NCBI GenBank assembly: GCA_024403735.1
Contig: JAKSRG010000021.1
Span: forward strand, 1 to 52,515
DNA length: 52,515 nucleotides
Direction of reading: 5' to 3'
Source of the DNA: Clostridia bacterium
Lineage (GTDB): Bacteria > Bacillota > Clostridia > Saccharofermentanales > Saccharofermentanaceae
Shown here in pieces: positions 34,238 through 43,487 of this stretch (positions are counted from its first letter, which is position 1; each line of letters starts with the position of its first letter). The notes beneath the pieces are model-generated. The model ran no database searches. It was not told the DNA's origin and saw only the letters and a program-made list of their open reading frames with translations. Position numbers and translations under genes: made by a program.

Positions 34238-36018
34238 TCTTCCTCTTGCACACTTCTTTGTAATTCATAAATCTTGCTATAAATTCCGTTGTTCTTGATG
34301 AGGGTCTCGTGATTACCAGTTTCTTTTATCTTGCCCCCATCGAAAACATAGATGTTGTCTGCTCCCATGATCGTTGTAATTCGGTGGGAGATGATAATAA
34401 CTGTAGCGTCCTTACTAGCCTTCTTAAGACCTTTACGGATAGCAGCGTCTGTCTTAGAGTCAACAGCTGACAAAGAGTCGTCGAAGATCATAATCTCTGG
34501 CTTTCTGATGAGCATCTGCGCGATTGCTGCACGCTGCTTCTGACCACCAGATAGTGTAACTCCCTTCTCACCTACATATGTCTCGAAGCCCTCTTTGAAT
34601 TTATTAATAGACTGCTTAAGGCACGCTGTCTCAACTACTTCATCGATATCAGCGTCACTTGCGTTATCGCTAGCAATCTTGATGTTGTTCTTGAGACTTC
34701 TGGAGAACAAATATGGCTCCTGAAGGACAAAACCAATATGACTTCGAAGGCTCCTTCTCTTAATCTTGGAGATATCAACTCCGTTAATAGTGATGCGGCC
34801 TTCTGAAGGATTATAAAGGCCATCAAGGAGCAACATGAGTGTTGATTTACCTGAACCAGTTCCACCAAGGATACCAATAGTCTGGCCCTTCTTGATTGTC
34901 ATATTCACATTCTCGAGGACATTCTTAGCATCGTACGCGAAACTAACATTCTGGAATTCAATGTCACCATAATCAGGAAATTCAACTGAATCTTCACTAT
35001 CAAGTTCAATCTCAGACTTAATGATGTAATTAAGACGATCGATTGATACGCCAGACTTACTCATATCAGAGATAACGCGACCAAGCTCCATAATAGGCTG
35101 AATGATCATGAGGTTATAAGCGATGAAAGATACGAACTGACCAGCAGTCATATAGTCGTTAACAGTGAGATATGAGCCGAGCGCCAAGATTGTAATCATC
35201 TGAGCATTCTTAACGAAATCGCTGATTGTCCAGAACTTCGCAAGGATACTCATCATCTGAATCCAGTGACCGATATAAACTTCATTCTTCTCTTCAAATC
35301 GTTTGCGCTCATACATCTCGCGACCGAAAGCGCGAACTACTCGTACACCTGCTAGGTTCTCCTGAGCAGTAGATGAGAGGCGACCTTCCTCGGCATCAAC
35401 CTTCTCGAATTTCTCGCCTACTTTGCCATGGAAAATGAGCGAATAAACGACTACTACAAGGATAAAGAAGCACGCGCACAAAGTGAGGATTACATTAACT
35501 CGGAGCATGAAATAAAGCGCGAGAAGAATAGTCGCGATCATGCGGCAAAGGTTAACGAGCTGCTCCTGGATAAAGTTCCTGATCATATCAACATCTGATG
35601 TACAGCGCTGGATGATGTCACCTGTTTTATTAATATCCTGCCACTTATATGGGAGCTTTAGGATGTGCTCGAAAAGGGTGTTACGCATTCTTCTAGCGAG
35701 GTTCTCACCTCCGAGTGAATTGAACATTCTGAAGGCATATCTACTAATCGCACTTAAGACGCCAATGATAACTACTGCGAGCGCCACAATCCAGAGATGT
35801 GACATGATGTAGTCTCTACCTCCTAGATTATTCGCAAAGTCAATAATGAACTTAGGTGTCTGGCTAATATCATCAATAATGTAGTCTACTGTATAACCCA
35901 TAATCTTTGGATTAACGAGGTCAAAGATTACCTGAAGGAACACAAAAACAATCGCAAGCGCGAAGTATCGCTTGCAACCCTTAAGGAAATAGCTAATTGT
36001 CCCTAACCTAGTCTTCAT
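34234..36018 (-). CDS. ABC exporter half-transporter, degenerate Walker B subunit
   Basis: A 594-residue partner with six membrane helices, Walker A GGTGSGKST and a canonical LSGGQKQ signature. Walker B reads IMIFDDSLSAVD: Asp replaces the catalytic Glu, so its own site is degenerate. This is complementary to the downstream subunit, as expected for a heterodimer. The start was placed at the ATG at 36018, five nt after GGAG in GAGGAGAG. The longer reading from 36048 includes the ribosome binding site. It is first gene of the pair. A TATAAT lies 30 bp upstream on the minus strand without a good -35. Confidence 0.92.
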   Translation of the reverse strand: MKTRLGTISYFLKGCKRYFALAIVFVFLQVIFDLVNPKIMGYTVDYIIDDISQTPKFIIDFANNLGGRDYIMSHLWIVALAVVIIGVLSAISRYAFRMFNSLGGENLARRMRNTLFEHILKLPYKWQDINKTGDIIQRCTSDVDMIRNFIQEQLVNLCRMIATILLALYFMLRVNVILTLCACFFILVVVVYSLIFHGKVGEKFEKVDAEEGRLSSTAQENLAGVRVVRAFGREMYERKRFEEKNEVYIGHWIQMMSILAKFWTISDFVKNAQMITILALGSYLTVNDYMTAGQFVSFIAYNLMIIQPIMELGRVISDMSKSGVSIDRLNYIIKSEIELDSEDSVEFPDYGDIEFQNVSFAYDAKNVLENVNMTIKKGQTIGILGGTGSGKSTLMLLLDGLYNPSEGRITINGVDISKIKRRSLRSHIGFVLQEPYLFSRSLKNNIKIASDNASDADIDEVVETACLKQSINKFKEGFETYVGEKGVTLSGGQKQRAAIAQMLIRKPEIMIFDDSLSAVDSKTDAAIRKGLKKASKDATVIIISHRITTIMGADNIYVFDGGKIKETGNHETLIKNNGIYSKIYELQRSVQEEE

Positions 36019-36180
36019 AATCTCTCCTCGGACCAAAGATACCAACAATTATACTCACAATCGCGAATATATATACTAAATCAAAGTGATTTTTTCACAC
36101 TTGCTTACTAATATGAGCCTTCGACCTGATTGCGAACACACTGATAAACATAAGTTTTTCTCCCCCAAAAGAAGTTTCTT

Positions 36181-36220
36181 CAAGAAAACTGCCCTGGAAC
36201 TACTAAAGGTTCCAAGGCAG
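36181..36220 (-). terminator. intrinsic terminator of the MacB-like ABC operon
   Basis: A 12-bp stem with one mismatch (CTGCCCTGGAAC / GTTCCAAGGCAG) and an 8-nt loop, then TTTTCTT on the minus strand, about 55 bp after the permease stop. Confidence 0.88.
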
Positions 36221-36248
36221 CCGGGTTTGATTAACTAAACACTCTGGA

Positions 36249-36270
36249 AGGCGGAGTGTTTTCGAGATAG
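36249..36270. repeat. dispersed motif copy with extended flank
   Basis: GGCGGAGTGTTTTCGAG followed by ATAGTCG, directly after the stop codon of the ABC permease (minus strand). The first 17 bases are identical to those at 1674-1690 by eye. Confidence 0.6.
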
Positions 36271-36274
36271 TCGA

Positions 36275-38656
36275 TTACTCAATAATAAGCTCGTTAACAT
36301 CAATCTTTCTAACCTTTCTTGAGGCAACGAATGCAAAAATAAATGCGCTGATGCAGATGATAATGAGCGGCATGATATAGTTAGTTGGCACGAAATCGAT
36401 TGTAATTCTAGCTATGCCAGTGATACTGAACATGAGGTTAAAGAATGGTGTAACGGTGAATGCGCCGACAAAGAGACCAACTACAGCACCGATTGCGAAC
36501 ACAATCATGAAGCGGAATGCGAACTGAGTGCGAAGCTTTGTAGATGTAAAGCCCATTGCCTTATAGATACCGAGCTGCTTGCGCTCATTGTTGAAGCACT
36601 TTGTGCAGGCCATTGTTACGATGATTACTACGAAAGCAACTGCAAGAACATACACTACATATCCAGCAAATGAGATAGCACTTCCAATTTCTGAACCCAT
36701 AATGTTAGTATCTGATACTCCAGTCATGACGCCATACTTTTCAGTAATCTCATCAGCGATTGCCTGAGTTTTCTCCTGTGGGTACCAGTCATTCTTGTTA
36801 TCTGGATTTTCTAATCTGAAATAATGTGTAAAGTAAATTGTTCTCTCATCAAGGCCGATATGAGTAGCAGCCTCTTCACCCATGTAGATGACATTACCAA
36901 CATCTGATGTTGTATTACATGTACCAACAATCAAGTACTCATAAGATTTGTCATTGTAGCAAAGTGTAATCTTATCGCCGATTTTCACTCCATACGAGTT
37001 GATAACGCCTACACCTACAACTACTTCATTATCGTAGTCTGGTGTTCTGCCTGAGACAATACATTGAACATTAGATCCACTATCGAACATCGAACATCTT
37101 ACTTTGTTGTCATTAAGAGAAACATAAGTAGAAGTGATTGAGAACTCGTCCTGAATATTAGTATATGAAGCTACGAGGTCGTGAATCGCCTGCTTTTCTT
37201 CATCAGTGAGGTTATAATAATTGCCAATTCCTAATTCACCAATAGGTTCTGCTGAACAAATTGTATTCTTAGAACTCAAGCACTGACCACCAACGAATAC
37301 AAATACTAGAAGCAGCACCATAATAAGTGAAGTGATCATAATACCAATATACTGTGAAATTGATGATGTGATATTTCTGAATGCAACTGTAGCTGAGAGT
37401 GTCTTCTTAAAGATTGGAGCCTGAATTCGTGATGAGAATGAGATGTCATCGCGTCCTTCAGAGATAGCTTTATGAGGTGAAATTCTTGCGATCTTACCAG
37501 TGCAGATATAGATAACTACTACAGAAAGAAGAATGATAAATCCTAGTGAACCACTAACAAATAATGGACTATAGTATGGCTTAAGAATTACACCAACAAA
37601 TGATGTGAAGTTATTAAGAAGAACATTCAAAAGCGCAAAGGATACACCAAAACCAATGATCATACCTAACATCTCTGCAGATAGGAACTGCAAGAGATAG
37701 ATGGCTCTTAATTTACCACTAGAGAAACCCTGAGATTTAAGAATACCAAGTGTTTTGTAGTCAGTCTTAACAGTAGTAGAAATGTTGTTAGAGATTACTA
37801 CAAGGAGCACTACAAAAAGGATTACTGCTACACCAACCAAGATACCTGCAACTACTTCGATAAGCATTCCACCATAAGTAGTCGAATCTCTCTTTGTACA
37901 TGAACCAAATGAAGCATCATAAATGCCAGTGTCATTATTAATAATCTTGTTAAACTCACTATCACTCAAAGACTTATCTTTGGCGTTAATCTCCATAAGC
38001 CAGTAATCATATTCGTAGGAAATTCCAAACTCATCATACTTATTATGAACTTCAGTTACAAAGGAATCGAAATCCTCCTGTGACACGATTACATGCTTCC
38101 ATCCCATTGAGACAGAACCCCAAACATCTTCAATGAAGCCCGCAAAAGTAAGTTCCAGTTCTGTACTCTCACAAACAAGAGTTACCTTATCTCCAGGCTT
38201 AACACCAATCTGAGAAGCGATACCAGTAGCAAAATAAACCTCGCCCTTTTTCACATTGAGCTTCTCATCAGAAAAGTCAGTCAAATCATCCTTAATAAGA
38301 GGATATCTGCCGTTATCAGGAAAAATAAACACCTGTGAATGATATGCCTTCTCTTCATCATTTGAGTTATAAACCTCATGAAGACCAAGCACATCAATTA
38401 GATTTATACTCTCAATCTCATCCTTCGCCTTCAAAGTGTCCATGATGTCATCAGTAACATTTTCCTTAGCGACAATGAGCGTAGTATCAGGAGTACTAGT
38501 AATCTCATTAGCCTTATCAATTGAACTAGTAACTGAGAAAACAACACTACCAAAAGAAAGAATGCTTGTTACAGCAATAATCATCATCAAAACAATGCCA
38601 ATAAACTGGCCTAAGTGAGCCTTGATATTAGCTCGTACCATAGTAAAAATATCCAT
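36275..38656 (-). CDS. MacB/FtsX-family ABC permease
   Basis: A 793-residue permease. It has an N-terminal helix (about 17-40), a large extracellular domain (about 45-270), then three helices (about 275-400). After a linker, the layout repeats: a helix near 435-460, a second extracellular domain, and three C-terminal helices. This duplicated FtsX arrangement is typical of Gram-positive lipoprotein/peptide-resistance or export systems, with no cytoplasmic ATPase in the chain. The ATPase is encoded just upstream (38 bp gap). AAGGAG lies eight nt before the ATG. Such systems move peptides or lipids, or sense antimicrobial peptides; no histidine kinase is adjacent to favour the sensing role. Confidence 0.9.
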   Translation of the reverse strand: MDIFTMVRANIKAHLGQFIGIVLMMIIAVTSILSFGSVVFSVTSSIDKANEITSTPDTTLIVAKENVTDDIMDTLKAKDEIESINLIDVLGLHEVYNSNDEEKAYHSQVFIFPDNGRYPLIKDDLTDFSDEKLNVKKGEVYFATGIASQIGVKPGDKVTLVCESTELELTFAGFIEDVWGSVSMGWKHVIVSQEDFDSFVTEVHNKYDEFGISYEYDYWLMEINAKDKSLSDSEFNKIINNDTGIYDASFGSCTKRDSTTYGGMLIEVVAGILVGVAVILFVVLLVVISNNISTTVKTDYKTLGILKSQGFSSGKLRAIYLLQFLSAEMLGMIIGFGVSFALLNVLLNNFTSFVGVILKPYYSPLFVSGSLGFIILLSVVVIYICTGKIARISPHKAISEGRDDISFSSRIQAPIFKKTLSATVAFRNITSSISQYIGIMITSLIMVLLLVFVFVGGQCLSSKNTICSAEPIGELGIGNYYNLTDEEKQAIHDLVASYTNIQDEFSITSTYVSLNDNKVRCSMFDSGSNVQCIVSGRTPDYDNEVVVGVGVINSYGVKIGDKITLCYNDKSYEYLIVGTCNTTSDVGNVIYMGEEAATHIGLDERTIYFTHYFRLENPDNKNDWYPQEKTQAIADEITEKYGVMTGVSDTNIMGSEIGSAISFAGYVVYVLAVAFVVIIVTMACTKCFNNERKQLGIYKAMGFTSTKLRTQFAFRFMIVFAIGAVVGLFVGAFTVTPFFNLMFSITGIARITIDFVPTNYIMPLIIICISAFIFAFVASRKVRKIDVNELIIE

Positions 38657-38694
38657 TTTGAAATCTCCTTATTAATCACAAATATCTGGCGTAA

Positions 38695-39453
38695 TTACCA
38701 GTTAAGAGATTCCAACCAGGCATTTACCTGTGTCTCACGCGCCTTTGTCTCATCAGCCTTATATGGAGACATCTTAAGTTCACCCTTAATTGAACCATCT
38801 TCAATGTAGAGAATGCGTGATGCGCGAATTGCTGTTCGCAAATCGTGAGTTACAAGAAGGATTGTCTGACCTTCTTTATTAAAGTTTGTGAAAATATCCA
38901 ATACTTCGACTGAAGCTGACTTATTGAGCGCACCTGTTGGCTCATCAGCAAAGAGCACCTTAGGCTCGTTGATGAGGCTTCTCGCAATTGAGCATCTCTG
39001 CTGCTGACCACCAGAAGTCTTTGATGGAACGTGTGTTTTCACGCCCTCAACACCAACCCTCTTAAGAAGTTCGTTAGCGCGGCTATCAACTTCCTTCTTA
39101 GACTTATTCTTATTCAAATATCCTGGAACAGTCACGTTCTCGAGGAGTGTCAAATTAGGAACAAGGTTCATCTGCTGGAAAACAAATCCGAAGTCACCTG
39201 CGCGGAGGTTAGTTAAATCCTTCTCACTCATTTTCGCGATGTTCTTAGCACCATACATGATGTCACCTGAAGTTGACTTAGTCATACCTGAAAGGCAGTA
39301 GAGAAGTGTTGACTTACCTGATCCAGATGAACCCATGATGCATACGAATTCACCTTCGTTAATCTCGAGATCAACGTTAGAAAGAACGTGGTTCTGCACA
39401 CCGTCGTTGGCATAAGTCTTACAGAGTTTAGAAGCTTTAATTATTGTAGTCAT
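38695..39453 (-). CDS. MacB/LolD-type ABC ATP-binding protein
   Basis: A 252-residue ATPase. Walker A is GSSGSGKSTLL, signature TSGGQQQRCSIARSL, Walker B VLFADEPTGALN and H-loop LVTHDLR. The Q-loop lies in FGFVFQQMNLVPNLT. The DEPTGALN Walker B and LVPNLTLLENV are typical of the subfamily that partners FtsX-like permeases, here the next gene. It is first gene of a two-gene operon, with GGGGGATT before the ATG. An inverted repeat 57-85 bp upstream may control it. Confidence 0.93.
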   Translation of the reverse strand: MTTIIKASKLCKTYANDGVQNHVLSNVDLEINEGEFVCIMGSSGSGKSTLLYCLSGMTKSTSGDIMYGAKNIAKMSEKDLTNLRAGDFGFVFQQMNLVPNLTLLENVTVPGYLNKNKSKKEVDSRANELLKRVGVEGVKTHVPSKTSGGQQQRCSIARSLINEPKVLFADEPTGALNKSASVEVLDIFTNFNKEGQTILLVTHDLRTAIRASRILYIEDGSIKGELKMSPYKADETKARETQVNAWLESLNW

Positions 39454-39509
39454 TTAATAATCCCCCATCCGTGTTATAAGCTTTATGCACGAAGTATACA
39501 TTTCCTAAT

Positions 39510-39538
39510 ATTAAGAGTTCCTTAAGAATACTCTTAAT
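39510..39538. promoter_or_regulatory. inverted repeat upstream of the MacB-like operon
   Basis: ATTAAGAGT-11-ACTCTTAAT, a perfect 9-bp inverted repeat around an inner CTTAAG palindrome. It lies 57-85 bp upstream of the ATPase start and just after the stop of the U32-like gene. There is no minus-strand T-tract, which favours an operator over a terminator. On the plus strand AAAATTTTT follows, but no plus-strand gene precedes it. Confidence 0.45.
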
Positions 39539-39549
39539 CAAAATTTTTC

Positions 39550-40446
39550 TCAAAATAAATCGAGCATACTATCAAGGTATATCTCTTCCCTCACCACAAG
39601 CTGGTACTCTGGCTTGGTCATATAGTAAAGAAGAAACTCCAGAATTATCGCACTTCCGAGGCTCCTTCCCTCAATCTTAAAGTTAGTAAATCCATTAGGC
39701 AAATAAATATTATTAATATCATCTACTCCTATAAAAGATGGATTACTCATAGCCTTCGAAAACTTGTAGCCGCTATTTCCATTTGGTGCGTGACATATGT
39801 GATCAGGACAATCTTCACCAAGATTTTTACGGCTAACATTCTCGTAGCACTTAGCGCGTTCCTGGCAGCCAATCCAGCAGCATTCATTACACAAGAACTC
39901 CACCTTATCCTTAAGTTCAGATGGGAGTTCATTTAGTTTATCTAATTCCTTATTAAGTCTAAAATCAGGAACAACATACTTGAACTCGCTTCGTCGTAGT
40001 TCATTATGGAAATCTTCAAATCTAGTCTGAACCTTTGTTGTTGAAGACACATAATAAAAGTCTGGATACTTCTTACTTAAATATTCAAGTAACAAATCTG
40101 AATGCACGATTATTCCATTACGAACCTTACCTTTGGAAAACATCTCGCAAAGACTATTACATCTTCTGTCGCTTAGATGCTCTTCCTTAAGTAGCGAATT
40201 ACTAAATGTCAATCTAGAAGATATTCCATACTCATTCATGAGAGACAAGACTTCTTCGGGGCTATTATCTCCATAGCCAACACGGCCTCCACCCCATAAG
40301 CAATCTGCGGGAGCGCCATATATTGAACTTATCTCACACCAGTCATAGAAATACTCAGGGTGTTCACGCATCATTGGCAGAAACACCTTGTAGAGATCAT
40401 AGAACTCAAATAGACCAGGAAGATGATAAGCTATCTTTGTCTTCAT
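39550..40446 (-). CDS. U32-peptidase-like protein, function unknown
   Basis: A 298-residue soluble protein. A Cys-rich stretch, CNECCWIGCQERAKC near residues 185-200 with more Cys after it, and NGFTNFKIEGRS towards the end recall the TIM-barrel U32 family, in which Cys residues bind an Fe-S cluster and KIEGR is conserved. Similarity is distant and judged by eye. U32 members include tRNA/rRNA hydroxylation and prenyl hydroxylation factors, so it may modify a small molecule or glycan. The start was set at the ATG at 40446, five nt after GGGGA. The frame also opens at a TTG at 40470. It lies 32 bp after the FkbM methyltransferase gene and is probably co-transcribed. Confidence 0.6.
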   Translation of the reverse strand: MKTKIAYHLPGLFEFYDLYKVFLPMMREHPEYFYDWCEISSIYGAPADCLWGGGRVGYGDNSPEEVLSLMNEYGISSRLTFSNSLLKEEHLSDRRCNSLCEMFSKGKVRNGIIVHSDLLLEYLSKKYPDFYYVSSTTKVQTRFEDFHNELRRSEFKYVVPDFRLNKELDKLNELPSELKDKVEFLCNECCWIGCQERAKCYENVSRKNLGEDCPDHICHAPNGNSGYKFSKAMSNPSFIGVDDINNIYLPNGFTNFKIEGRSLGSAIILEFLLYYMTKPEYQLVVREEIYLDSMLDLF

Positions 40447-40478
40447 ACTATTCCCCATGAATAATACCAACCGATACT

Positions 40479-41609
40479 TTACTCAACGTACATGATTGTC
40501 TCGAGTTCATCGAGACCATAATGTCTGAATGAAATTCTATAGTCTGGATGCATCTCAAGGATTAAGTCAGCCAAGATAACGAAGTCCTCTGGCTTATGAT
40601 ATACAGACACAGCCATTCTAGGACGATTAGCCTTAATAAGTTTCTTAGCGCCTAATAGAGCATCGTACTCAGCACCTTCAACATCGAACTTAATAAAAGT
40701 AACGCGCTTATCCTTAAGGACATCATCAAGAGCTACAGTCTCAATAGTCTGAACACCTTCCATTCCTGCTGCCTCTGCTTCTTCCTTTGTGATAATACAA
40801 GAATCTTCGAAACCCTTTGAAATGAAATATGCCTTCTCATTAGCTTTTGAAGTTCCATATGGATAAAGGTCGCACTTACCAAGTGTCTCTAGAACTTTCT
40901 TGCACTTCTCATAGTTAACTGGGTCAGCTTCGAAACTATAAATATGCTCGTATCCTTTCTGACCGCACCAACCTGCAAATCTGAAGCATGAGCCACCATC
41001 GTAGCAGCCACAATCAACGAACACCTCGTTTTCGAGCGGGTCAAAGTAATCAAAATACTGAGATGAATTATTTCTCCAGTCGTATACACCCATTGCGATG
41101 CTATTCTCTGGAATGCCTGCCTTCTCGATTAATCTTCGTCTAGTGCTATCAGCAACATCCTTCTTGGAATATGAGATAACAACATTCTTGTCGCTATAAA
41201 GTGCACGATTACTTATGAGTTCCTCTTCGCTGATGATCTTAATTCCAGTCTGAGGGTCGATGCCACACTTAGCCTCATCAGGCTCAATAAATGCATCGAT
41301 ATTAACGCCAAAGATTTGGAAACGTCTAGCAAGATAGTGACCAGCACCACCAGCACCATAGATGAGGCAGTGGTCGAACTTGTGGATCTTCTCAGCATAG
41401 ACCTCGATGTCGCTACTAAGATTACGATACTTAGGATCAATATTCATGAGATATGAGAGGTCACCTGTTAATGCGTACAAGCTTCTAACCTCAAAGATTT
41501 TCTTAGATATCTCATCATTAAGATGCGAATAAACATTTCTAGCTTTGGCAATGAAATCAGAATCCTGATTGAAGGAATTTCTGGCCATTGTTACGTAATC
41601 TATACCCAT
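40479..41609 (-). CDS. FkbM-family SAM-dependent methyltransferase
   Basis: A 376-residue protein. The N-terminal 170 residues contain a Rossmann-like segment (CLIYGAGGAGHYLARRF) of the kind seen in surface-glycan modification proteins. The C-terminal half is the FkbM methyltransferase: SAM-binding EVFVDCGCYDGGS, YSFEADPVNYEKC, and the FIKFDVEGAEYDAL signature. These enzymes O-methylate sugars and polyketides. It probably modifies a surface glycan together with the U32-like protein downstream. The start ATG has GAGAGGT eleven nt upstream, slightly far. Acceptor unknown. Confidence 0.87.
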   Translation of the reverse strand: MGIDYVTMARNSFNQDSDFIAKARNVYSHLNDEISKKIFEVRSLYALTGDLSYLMNIDPKYRNLSSDIEVYAEKIHKFDHCLIYGAGGAGHYLARRFQIFGVNIDAFIEPDEAKCGIDPQTGIKIISEEELISNRALYSDKNVVISYSKKDVADSTRRRLIEKAGIPENSIAMGVYDWRNNSSQYFDYFDPLENEVFVDCGCYDGGSCFRFAGWCGQKGYEHIYSFEADPVNYEKCKKVLETLGKCDLYPYGTSKANEKAYFISKGFEDSCIITKEEAEAAGMEGVQTIETVALDDVLKDKRVTFIKFDVEGAEYDALLGAKKLIKANRPRMAVSVYHKPEDFVILADLILEMHPDYRISFRHYGLDELETIMYVE

Positions 41610-41719
41610 ATACTATCTGTACCTCTCGTTATTTAATTTGGTTTATCATTTGGTTTATTTAGTCTTACTAATCTTACCACATTATAACTACTAGAATGCC
41701 GTATGAAGTTGTAGACAAC

Positions 41720-41750
41720 AAAAAACCTCAGACCCTTGAAGGCCTGAGGC
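41720..41750 (-). terminator. intrinsic terminator of the HerA-like gene
   Basis: A 9-bp stem with one mismatch (CCTCAGACC / GGCCTGAGG), 6-nt loop, followed on the minus strand by TTTTTTGTTG. Confidence 0.88.
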
Positions 41751-41774
41751 TTAATATTTAAGTTCAAATATGAA

Positions 41775-43391
41775 TTAGAGGAGTGGTGTCTCGTTGAACT
41801 GTGTACGCTCACTCTTTGTAACACGGATAAACATGTTATGGAGGAGGTTAACACTCGAGAGGATAACTTCACCCTGATTTAGCTTACGAACATGCTTGAT
41901 AGAGAAGTCATCGAGATGGCTCTCAACTGCCTTAATCTCATCGTTAAGCATAAGTCTGTGGATAAGGAGTGTACCAATCTGACCAAAGAGAATTGGTGAT
42001 ACGTCCTTAGGGTTCTGAGTTGTGAGGTAAAGGAAGATACCATTCTTACGACCTTCTCTTGCAAGAAGTGTAAGTCCACCATGGAAATCCTTATCTGAAT
42101 ATCTAGACTTAGCATATCTATGTACTTCATCGATGAAGAATACGAATGGATTAATGTTCTCCTTAGAAATAACGAAGTTACTGATAAGGTCGATAACCAT
42201 TCCACCAACACCTTCAGATGCACCAAGGTAAGATGTATCAATATAAAGGCTAACGTTAGGAAGTCTCAAGAACTCCTCAATAACATCGAGAAGGTTATAC
42301 ATAGCTGGATCGTTAGAGAAGAATGTCAAGAATCTTGTGTTAGTCATCTGATACTGAATCTTCTGAATGAGTGAAGCATTTGAGTTAGCCTTAAGAACAT
42401 CGTAACGATATCTGAAGTTATAATCGTTATCTCTATCTGGCTCACATACTGACTCCTGCTGGATCTGCTCAGGAAGAAGTTCGATATTGAAGTCTGTATC
42501 TTCCTTGGATACAGAAGCCAAGTTCTCCTGAACTTCATCGATATTCTCACCAACCTTTGGATAGTAAGAATTGTCGCCAATCTTCTTCATATAACGAAGT
42601 GATGTGATAGCCTCAGCAAGTACTGCACCCTGGCTGCTGTTCTCAGTCTCGAAGAGCTTCTCCCACTGATCCATTGTGAGCTTGCCTGGTGAAATTGTTG
42701 TATCAACACCAAGTGTAACCTTAGTAATCTCATCGTCCTTAAATGCATTCTTATACTCACCTGTTGGGTCAATGATGAGAGCCTTACGTTTAGTAGAAAC
42801 TACCTTATCAAGAATAGCAAGAGCAGTTGTAGACTTACCACTATTTGTAGCACCGATACACATAAGGTGACGGTTGAAAAGTGTGCTAGGCTTGAGTACT
42901 ACATCAGCATGAGACTTATCCATGTATGTAGCGAATGCTGGAAGTGATTCTTCCTCTCTTGTAGAGAATTCCAATGAACGAATGAAAAGCTCATAAATCT
43001 CATCTGTAGCAAGATATACCTTATCTGAGATACCAAGTGTCTTAAAACCAGCGAGCTCAAATCTATTAGAGCTTGGTGTCATAAGAGCGATTGTATCAAT
43101 ACTTACTTCATGATAATCGTTACGCTTTTCATCAGCTGAAGTCATCTCGAAAACACTCTTTCTTGAAGCCTTGTTCTCGAATACTTCGCCCAAGAACAAA
43201 CCAGCTGTTGATTCAACGATTACGAAATAGTTAATTGTATTTGGAAGAAAAGATTCATTAAATTTACTTCTATCTGCCATCAATGATGGATTATCAATCT
43301 GTGCGATACTACAGCTTCTGTATACCTGTGTTACCTTACCCAAATAATAATCCTGAAGATTAACACCCTGATATAGTGTTTCTAGTGTCAT
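41775..43391 (-). CDS. HerA-like (DUF87) FtsK/HerA-superfamily ATPase
   Basis: A 538-residue ATPase. The N-terminal 90 residues are beta-rich, as in the HAS barrel of HerA. Walker A is GATNSGKST (180-188), Walker B FVFFIDEVHRYA, and TTQNPKDVSP serves as sensor. Hexameric HerA proteins translocate along DNA and in bacteria often pair with a nuclease (NurA, DUF4297) or SIR2 in phage defence. No nuclease or SIR2 gene is adjacent here. The only neighbour on the same strand is a Gly/His-rich membrane protein 96 bp upstream. The start is the ATG at 43391, five nt after GGGGGAGG; the reading from 43433 has that site inside. It lacks a visible partner, so the function is open. Confidence 0.85.
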   Translation of the reverse strand: MTLETLYQGVNLQDYYLGKVTQVYRSCSIAQIDNPSLMADRSKFNESFLPNTINYFVIVESTAGLFLGEVFENKASRKSVFEMTSADEKRNDYHEVSIDTIALMTPSSNRFELAGFKTLGISDKVYLATDEIYELFIRSLEFSTREEESLPAFATYMDKSHADVVLKPSTLFNRHLMCIGATNSGKSTTALAILDKVVSTKRKALIIDPTGEYKNAFKDDEITKVTLGVDTTISPGKLTMDQWEKLFETENSSQGAVLAEAITSLRYMKKIGDNSYYPKVGENIDEVQENLASVSKEDTDFNIELLPEQIQQESVCEPDRDNDYNFRYRYDVLKANSNASLIQKIQYQMTNTRFLTFFSNDPAMYNLLDVIEEFLRLPNVSLYIDTSYLGASEGVGGMVIDLISNFVISKENINPFVFFIDEVHRYAKSRYSDKDFHGGLTLLAREGRKNGIFLYLTTQNPKDVSPILFGQIGTLLIHRLMLNDEIKAVESHLDDFSIKHVRKLNQGEVILSSVNLLHNMFIRVTKSERTQFNETPLL

Positions 43392-43487
43392 GTCTACCTC
43401 CCCCGCAAGTCCATGTGACTCGATAAAAAACATTATGTACTGATTATAATTTACGTCAATGTAAATTGATAGTTACAACTTGATTAT

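Noticed and set aside
41775..43391. Complete HerA-nuclease or HerA-SIR2 phage defence system
   Set aside because: No NurA, DUF4297 or SIR2 gene next to it; only the ATPase is recognisable.
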